This document shows positions 6,517 through 9,963 of a DNA stretch of 9,963 nucleotides, one piece after another. Positions within the stretch are counted from its first letter, which is position 1, and every line of letters begins with the position of its first letter. Origin of the DNA: Candidatus Sulfopaludibacter sp. SbA3 (lineage in GTDB: Bacteria > Acidobacteriota > Terriglobia > 2-12-FULL-54-10); the NCBI GenBank assembly GCA_945865705.1, contig CAMBEY010000091.1:1-9963 (forward strand). The letters are read 5' to 3'. Under the pieces are notes generated by a model. It was not told where the DNA came from and ran no database searches. It saw only the letters and a program-made list of their open reading frames with translations. Position numbers and translations under genes: made by a program.

Positions 6517-7194
6517 ATGAATCAGCGAATGAACTGGAAATCCAGCCTGCAACCGCGCGACTGCGTTGACTCGGACCACCCCGCGATTCGCGCCCGCGCG
6601 GCTTCACTTACTTCGGGGCTTACTTCGGGCGCACGCGATGATCGCGAGACGGCTCGGCGAATCTTTCTTTTCGTGCGCGACGAGATCGCCTACAACTTCG
6701 CCCCCGCCGTGCGCACCCGCGCCGACTTCCGCGCCTCGCACACCCTGGCGCTGGGCAATGGTTTTTGTATGCAGAAAGCTGCCCTATTCGCCGCGCTGTG
6801 CCGCGCCAGTGGCGTCCCCGCGCGCGTCGGGTTTCAAGACATCATCGACTACAAGATCACCGGAAAGTTTTACGAGATGATGGGCGGGAACGAACTGGAC
6901 TTCCACGGCATGAACGCCGTCTATCTGGATGGCCGATGGCTAAAGGCCGATTGCACGCTGGACCGCGCCATCTGCGAGCGCAAGAATTACCGCATCATCG
7001 AGTTCGACGGCCGCCGCGACGCCACGCTCCCCTCCACCGACCGCGCCGGCGCACCGCACTTCACCATCAAAAAGCAGCACCTCTTCTACAACGACACGCC
7101 GCAGTTCGCCAGCAACACCATGCTCAAGTGGACGCGCAAAGTCCCCTACGAGCAATGGACCAACCTGGTCCACCGTAAGCACGGCTCGATGTAG
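6517..7194 (+). CDS. Transglutaminase-like (papain-fold) protein
   Basis: A single-domain transglutaminase-superfamily protein of 225 residues from this ATG. Counting from the upstream GTG at 6502 (230 residues), the triad is Cys89 in GNGFCMQKAALFAALCR, His135 in DFHGMNAVYLDGRW and Asp150 in LKADCTLD, with the usual RASGVPAR helix-strand after the cysteine. Bacterial members act as cysteine proteases, amidases or peptide ligases rather than true transglutaminases; the substrate here is unknown. There is no signal peptide or membrane segment, so it is probably cytoplasmic. The start is uncertain: GTG 6502, ATG 6517 and ATG 6529 are all in frame, none has a good ribosome-binding site, and the putative promoter favours 6517 or 6529. 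It is transcribed alone, divergent from secA and convergent with the toxin-antitoxin module, and is bounded by family A repeats on both sides. Confidence 0.8.
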   Translation: MNQRMNWKSSLQPRDCVDSDHPAIRARAASLTSGLTSGARDDRETARRIFLFVRDEIAYNFAPAVRTRADFRASHTLALGNGFCMQKAALFAALCRASGVPARVGFQDIIDYKITGKFYEMMGGNELDFHGMNAVYLDGRWLKADCTLDRAICERKNYRIIEFDGRRDATLPSTDRAGAPHFTIKKQHLFYNDTPQFASNTMLKWTRKVPYEQWTNLVHRKHGSM

Positions 7195-7206
7195 ATTTGG
7201 TTTGTG

Positions 7207-7233
7207 ACAGAGCCGCGACCGGAAGGGAGCGGT
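7207..7233 (+). repeat. Single copy of repeat family A
   Basis: A 27-nt exact match to the left arm of the 6223-6309 element, starting 12 nt after the transglutaminase stop codon. The 20-nt core (7213-7232) can fold alone into the same hairpin with a GGAA loop. No inverted partner is nearby. It sits between convergent genes, where a hairpin could slow transcription, but no T tract follows. Confidence 0.8.
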
Positions 7234-7244
7234 GACCAGAAGGA

Positions 7245-7304
7245 TTAACGAAGGTCAGGCTCAACGCGCGCCGCGTGCCAATAGTGAAGTATCTCGACGA
7301 TCCT
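7245..7304 (-). pseudogene. Detached C-terminus of the ParE-like toxin
   Basis: Directly after the toxin's TGA stop (7307-7305), the same frame continues for 19 codons, RIVEILHYWHAARVEPDLR, to a TAA at 7247-7245. This matches what the family normally carries after a YRIDEE-type strand: a VEIL strand and a WH-AR ending. With it the protein would be 96 residues, the usual ParE/RelE length. Changing TGA to CGA (Arg), a single transition, would restore it. Confidence 0.65.
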
Positions 7305-7535
7305 TCATTCCTCATCAATCCGGTAGTAAATTCGCACCGGCGTATGCAGAACTTTGCGAACACCTCGGCGCCCGTCGATCGGCTCACCCATGTGAGGAAA
7401 CTCTCCGATCAATTCGGTGTGAGCGAGCAAGGCATCACTAAACCGCTCAGCCGCAGCGGCGCTGTCATCGCCGATGTAATCCAGTATTTCGAGGAGATCG
7501 TGACGGGCACGCGGCGAAATTATTACTTCGTACAT
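7305..7535 (-). CDS. ParE/RelE-type toxin, truncated by an in-frame TGA
   Basis: A 76-residue protein of the ParE/RelE superfamily, whose members poison gyrase or cut ribosome-bound mRNA. Visible hallmarks are the N-terminal strand YEVIISPRARHDLLEILDYI, the helix AAAAERFSDALLAHTELIGEFP, and HMGEPIDGRRGVRKVLHTPVRIYYRI, the usual beta-sheet core. It stops abruptly after YYRIDEE, about 20 residues short of family length, and the missing part is encoded in frame just beyond the TGA. The last strand and C-terminal residues, which matter for toxicity in this superfamily, are lost, so the toxin is probably inactive or weakened. The alternatives are a sequencing or assembly error and TGA readthrough. 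The ATG start overlaps the end of the 52-aa antitoxin gene by 13 nt. Confidence 0.8.
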   Translation of the reverse strand: MYEVIISPRARHDLLEILDYIGDDSAAAAERFSDALLAHTELIGEFPHMGEPIDGRRGVRKVLHTPVRIYYRIDEE

Positions 7536-7681
7536 CGCCCAGCGATTTCTTTGCGCAAGTCTTCGAGAGGAATACCTTGCCCAGCATCAAGCTGCGCCGC
7601 AGCTTCGTCAATGGCCGCAAGAGTGGCGGCATCTTCTTCGTCGGTTAGCGGAACTGGATGGTCCAATTCAAGGTGTTTCAT
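7523..7681 (-). CDS. Small antitoxin partner of the ParE-like toxin
   Basis: A 52-residue acidic protein beginning MKHLELDHPVPLTDEED and ending with EDLRKEIAGRCTK before a TAA at 7525-7523. LTDEED-TLAAIDEAAAQLDAGQGIPLEDLR resembles the short antitoxins that precede ParE/RelE toxins, which often carry an 'AI-EG--AGR-VP-EEVR' pattern; this is recognition by pattern, not alignment. It overlaps the toxin start by 13 nt, the coupling typical of these modules. No classical N-terminal DNA-binding domain is obvious. There is no strong ribosome-binding site; the gene lies 66 nt after the SH3-like gene on the same strand and may share its transcript. Confidence 0.75.
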   Translation of the reverse strand: MKHLELDHPVPLTDEEDAATLAAIDEAAAQLDAGQGIPLEDLRKEIAGRCTK

Positions 7682-7747
7682 AGGCAAATGGTAGCGCACA
7701 ATTCATTGCCGTGCAAGCAGGTTAAGTCCGCACCAAGTTGCGAATTG

Positions 7748-8422
7748 TCAGCAGCCGCGGGAGTAGAAGTCAGTGGTCCACTGGCCGCGGGCGTTGTAGG
7801 CGGGGACCCATCCTGAGATGAGTGACACGGGCTGCTCCGTCTCACAGGGCGACTCACTGAATACATTCACGTGGAACCATAGCTGGCCATTCACTTCGCG
7901 GTACTCGAAGATGTCCGCCGGATGCTCGGGGCGCTTGATCTGGCGACGCGCGACCACTCGCGGCACGCCGCCGGGTGAATCCCACACGCGCCCGTCCCAG
8001 CCTTCGGTCAGATACGCCAGACTTTCCTTCACCAAATCCGCATAGCTGCGAAACGTCGCGCCCGGCGGCTCTGGAATCCATGCGCTCCCACTGACTAGCG
8101 CGACGCGCGCCCAGCGCTGGCCGCCCACCGTGCGCCGCGCCAGCACCACAACCGAGTACTCCTCGTAACCGTGCTCCTTCAACTCCAGCCGCCCTGTCTG
8201 CTCGCCGGCTTGCACACGCCGGGATTTCGCTGCACGCGCGGGCGCGTCATACACCACAGTGGAGAACTCATCCACCATCTTCCCCGCCTCCACGTGCGCC
8301 CGCAGCTCCGGCAGCTCCAGCAACCCAGTCCGGCGATCCGGCAACTGCGCCGCGCCGAACTGCGCCGAAGCAATCAGCGCAATCACAATGAAGCCGCTGC
8401 GAATTAGAGTCGCTATTTGCAT
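7748..8422 (-). CDS. Secreted SH3-like protein of unknown function
   Basis: A 224-residue protein from the chosen ATG. An N-terminal signal peptide is visible (MQIATLIRSGFIVIALIASAQFGAAQ: one Arg, then a hydrophobic core and a small-residue end near residue 25), so it is exported through Sec. The mature part looks like two beta-rich SH3-type segments: one around EEYSVVVLARRTVGGQRWARV, and one from GRVWDSPGG to a C-terminal block with QLWFHVNV, ISGWVPAY and a final FYSRGC. I infer an SH3b-type extracytoplasmic binding role; the exact function is unknown. A GTG at 8431 would add three residues and overlap the aldehyde dehydrogenase stop by one base. I prefer ATG 8422 because GGAA lies just upstream of it. 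Either way it is probably co-transcribed with the dehydrogenase. Confidence 0.7.
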   Translation of the reverse strand: MQIATLIRSGFIVIALIASAQFGAAQLPDRRTGLLELPELRAHVEAGKMVDEFSTVVYDAPARAAKSRRVQAGEQTGRLELKEHGYEEYSVVVLARRTVGGQRWARVALVSGSAWIPEPPGATFRSYADLVKESLAYLTEGWDGRVWDSPGGVPRVVARRQIKRPEHPADIFEYREVNGQLWFHVNVFSESPCETEQPVSLISGWVPAYNARGQWTTDFYSRGC

Positions 8423-8430
8423 TAGTTCCA

Positions 8431-9915
8431 CTATGTAAGGTTCACGTTGATGCTTTTGAGTTGTGTGTAACTAAGTAGATCACCGAGCGTTTCTTCGCGG
8501 CCCATGCCGCTGTGCTTGACTCCGCCGAAGGGGACGCCGGCGAAGTGGCGGCTTGCGTCGTTGATCCACACGAAGCCTGCTTCGATCTCCTGCGCCAGCT
8601 GATAGGCCTTCGGGAAGTCGCGGGTCCAGATGCTCGCCGTCAGGCCGAAATTCAGGGAGTTGGCGAGCTTAGGCAGATCGGCTTCATCCTTCCATGTCAG
8701 CACCGCCTGCACGGGGCCGAAGATTTCTTCTTGAGCAAGACGCATGGACATAGTGACTCCATCGAATACGGTGGGCAATACGAAGTAACCATGTTGTAAC
8801 TCCGGCTGAGTGGGTTTGCCGCCGCCAGCGACTAACTTTGCGCCTTCTTTCTTACCTAACTCAATGTAGGACATGACGCGATTGAAGTGTTTCTCAGTCA
8901 CCAGGCAGCCCATGTCAGTTGACTCATCGGTAGGAATACCGATGCGCGCCGTACTCACTTTGGCGAGTAACTTGGCGAGAAATTCGTCGTGAATGGACTC
9001 ATGCAGGAATAACCGCGAAGTGGACCCGCAGGACTGGCCCTGCGACCAGCAGTAGTTCATGCCGTTGAACGCGCCTGCCACGGCTTTGTCGATGTCGGCG
9101 TCGGGGAAGACGATCATGGGATTCTTGCCGCCCAGCTCGAGCGACACGGGCTTCAGCCCCTCTGCCGCGGCGCGGGCGACTTCGCGGCCGATCTCGACCG
9201 AGCCGGTGAAGTGTACGCGGCGCACCAGCGGATGCCGGACCAGAGGCGCACCCACGTTGAGGCCGTCGCCATTGATGATATTGACCACGCCCGGCGGAAA
9301 TATCTCGCGCACATCACGAGCCATTTCGAGCGCGGAGAGCGGTGTCTGCTCCGGCGGCTTCATCACCAGCGTGTTGCCGGCGATCAGCGGCGCGGCGATG
9401 CGCGCGGCGAACAGGATGGGATGATTGAACGGAATGATGCGCCCGACCACGCCATAGGGTTCACGAATAGTAAAGTTCAGTGTCGTCGCCGTCGCCGGGA
9501 TGGTCTCCCCTTTGATCTCCGGTGCGATGCCGGCGTAGTAGTCATTCAGCGCGGCGGCGGAAGCAACATCTTTGCGCATAGCCTGTAACGGACTGCCTAA
9601 GTCGAGTGAGTCAATCCAGGCGTAAGTCTCAGCGCGCTCGCGCAGCCGCGCGGCGAACTTGCGTACATACACAGCGCGCTCGACCGGAGTGAGTCGCCGC
9701 CACGCCGGATACGCCGACTGGGCGGCCGCAACGGCGCGATCCACATCCGCCGCGCCGCAGTTGGGAACATCGGCCAGCTTCTCGCCCGTCGCAGGATTGT
9801 GCGTGGCCACGGTCGCGCCCGACAGTGCGCCGACCAGCTCGCCGCCAATCAGGCAGCGATAATCATCGCGAATCACCTCGCGCCCAGTCTTCGCAAGTTC
9901 CATCGTCTGTGCCAT
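8431..9915 (-). CDS. NAD(P)+-dependent aldehyde dehydrogenase
   Basis: A 494-residue member of the aldehyde dehydrogenase superfamily, the usual length, oxidising an aldehyde to the carboxylic acid with NAD(P)+ in the cytosol. Key residues, counted from the chosen ATG: Asn164 in IIPFNHP (oxyanion), Lys186 in MKPPEQTP (cofactor), FTGS at 236-239 (Rossmann glycine), Glu260 in SLELGGKNP (general base), catalytic Cys296 in GQSCGSTSR, and Glu397/Phe399 in EEIFGPV (cofactor ribose). The pattern resembles betaine-, phenylacetaldehyde- and vanillin-type enzymes; the substrate cannot be fixed. Start choice: ATG at 9915 has a GGGGGA ribosome-binding site about four bases upstream. A TTG at 9930 would add five residues, and ATG 9903 would remove four. 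The TAG stop touches the downstream secreted-protein gene. Confidence 0.93.
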   Translation of the reverse strand: MAQTMELAKTGREVIRDDYRCLIGGELVGALSGATVATHNPATGEKLADVPNCGAADVDRAVAAAQSAYPAWRRLTPVERAVYVRKFAARLRERAETYAWIDSLDLGSPLQAMRKDVASAAALNDYYAGIAPEIKGETIPATATTLNFTIREPYGVVGRIIPFNHPILFAARIAAPLIAGNTLVMKPPEQTPLSALEMARDVREIFPPGVVNIINGDGLNVGAPLVRHPLVRRVHFTGSVEIGREVARAAAEGLKPVSLELGGKNPMIVFPDADIDKAVAGAFNGMNYCWSQGQSCGSTSRLFLHESIHDEFLAKLLAKVSTARIGIPTDESTDMGCLVTEKHFNRVMSYIELGKKEGAKLVAGGGKPTQPELQHGYFVLPTVFDGVTMSMRLAQEEIFGPVQAVLTWKDEADLPKLANSLNFGLTASIWTRDFPKAYQLAQEIEAGFVWINDASRHFAGVPFGGVKHSGMGREETLGDLLSYTQLKSINVNLT

Positions 9916-9940
9916 CGGTCCCCCAACCAATCTAATTTGC

Positions 9941-9963
9941 TGTCATCCTGAGCGCAGCGAAGG
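9941..9963 (+). repeat. Repeat family B variant, cut by the window edge
   Basis: Starts TGTCATCCTGAGC and continues GCAGCGAAGG to the last base. The core fits the family B fold, with ATCCT (9945-9949), GA, GC, a GCA triloop, GC, GA and AGG, the last two stem bases lying beyond the window. Relative to 6363-6383 the outer stem has changed on both sides. It lies upstream of the aldehyde dehydrogenase gene. Confidence 0.7.

Noticed and set aside
6223..7233. CRISPR array
   Set aside because: Repeat copies are few, occur in both orientations, are themselves palindromic and are not regularly spaced by unique spacers; no cas genes are present.
6121..7240. Transglutaminase gene as cargo of a mobile element bounded by family A repeats
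   Set aside because: The flanking copies are widely dispersed-type repeats with no transposase, no target-site duplication seen, and unequal structure on the two sides.
7698..7748. ACAATTC/GAATTGT inverted repeat after the SH3-like gene as a terminator
   Set aside because: Only 7 bp with a 37-nt loop and no T tract; likely chance.

Overview
The window looks like chromosomal DNA from a GC-rich, free-living Gram-negative-type bacterium, most likely an acidobacterium. This rests on a long SecA with an enlarged central region and a C-terminal zinc-binding tail, and on dispersed GC-rich and 'GAGCG' palindromic repeats that I associate with Acidobacteriota and related phyla. The placement is inference; no rRNA or other phylogenetic marker is present apart from SecA.

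Layout. Positions 1-199 hold hairpin-forming repeat remnants. A minus-strand block follows. Reading in its own direction it is a trypsin-like serine protease (2806-1994), then a vapBC-type toxin-antitoxin pair (AbrB-fold antitoxin 1885-1619, PIN toxin 1638-1249) with a near-consensus promoter and direct repeats over its start site, then a GHMP sugar kinase (1240-200) whose ribosome-binding site overlaps the toxin stop codon. The essential translocase gene secA occupies 6057-2950 on the minus strand, with its own promoter.

The 6058-6501 gap separates secA from a divergent transglutaminase-like gene (6502/6517-7194, plus strand). It carries two perfect inverted repeats (30-bp and 34-bp arms), each made of two head-to-head copies of a short palindromic repeat, as in REP/BIME elements. 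A further copy of the first family follows the transglutaminase gene, and a variant of the second family is cut off by the right edge.

The right part is again minus strand: an aldehyde dehydrogenase (9915-8431), overlapping or almost touching a secreted SH3-like protein (8422-7748), then a second toxin-antitoxin module. Its 52-aa antitoxin (7681-7523) overlaps a ParE/RelE-type toxin (7535-7305). The toxin reading frame is interrupted by an in-frame TGA, beyond which the conserved C-terminus of the family continues for 19 codons.

I do not see a large new multi-gene system. The most notable points are the interrupted toxin, the shared fold of the two repeat families (tandem G-A mismatches capped by GNA/GNRA loops, with compensating base changes between copies), and the sugar kinase transcribed behind a toxin-antitoxin promoter.
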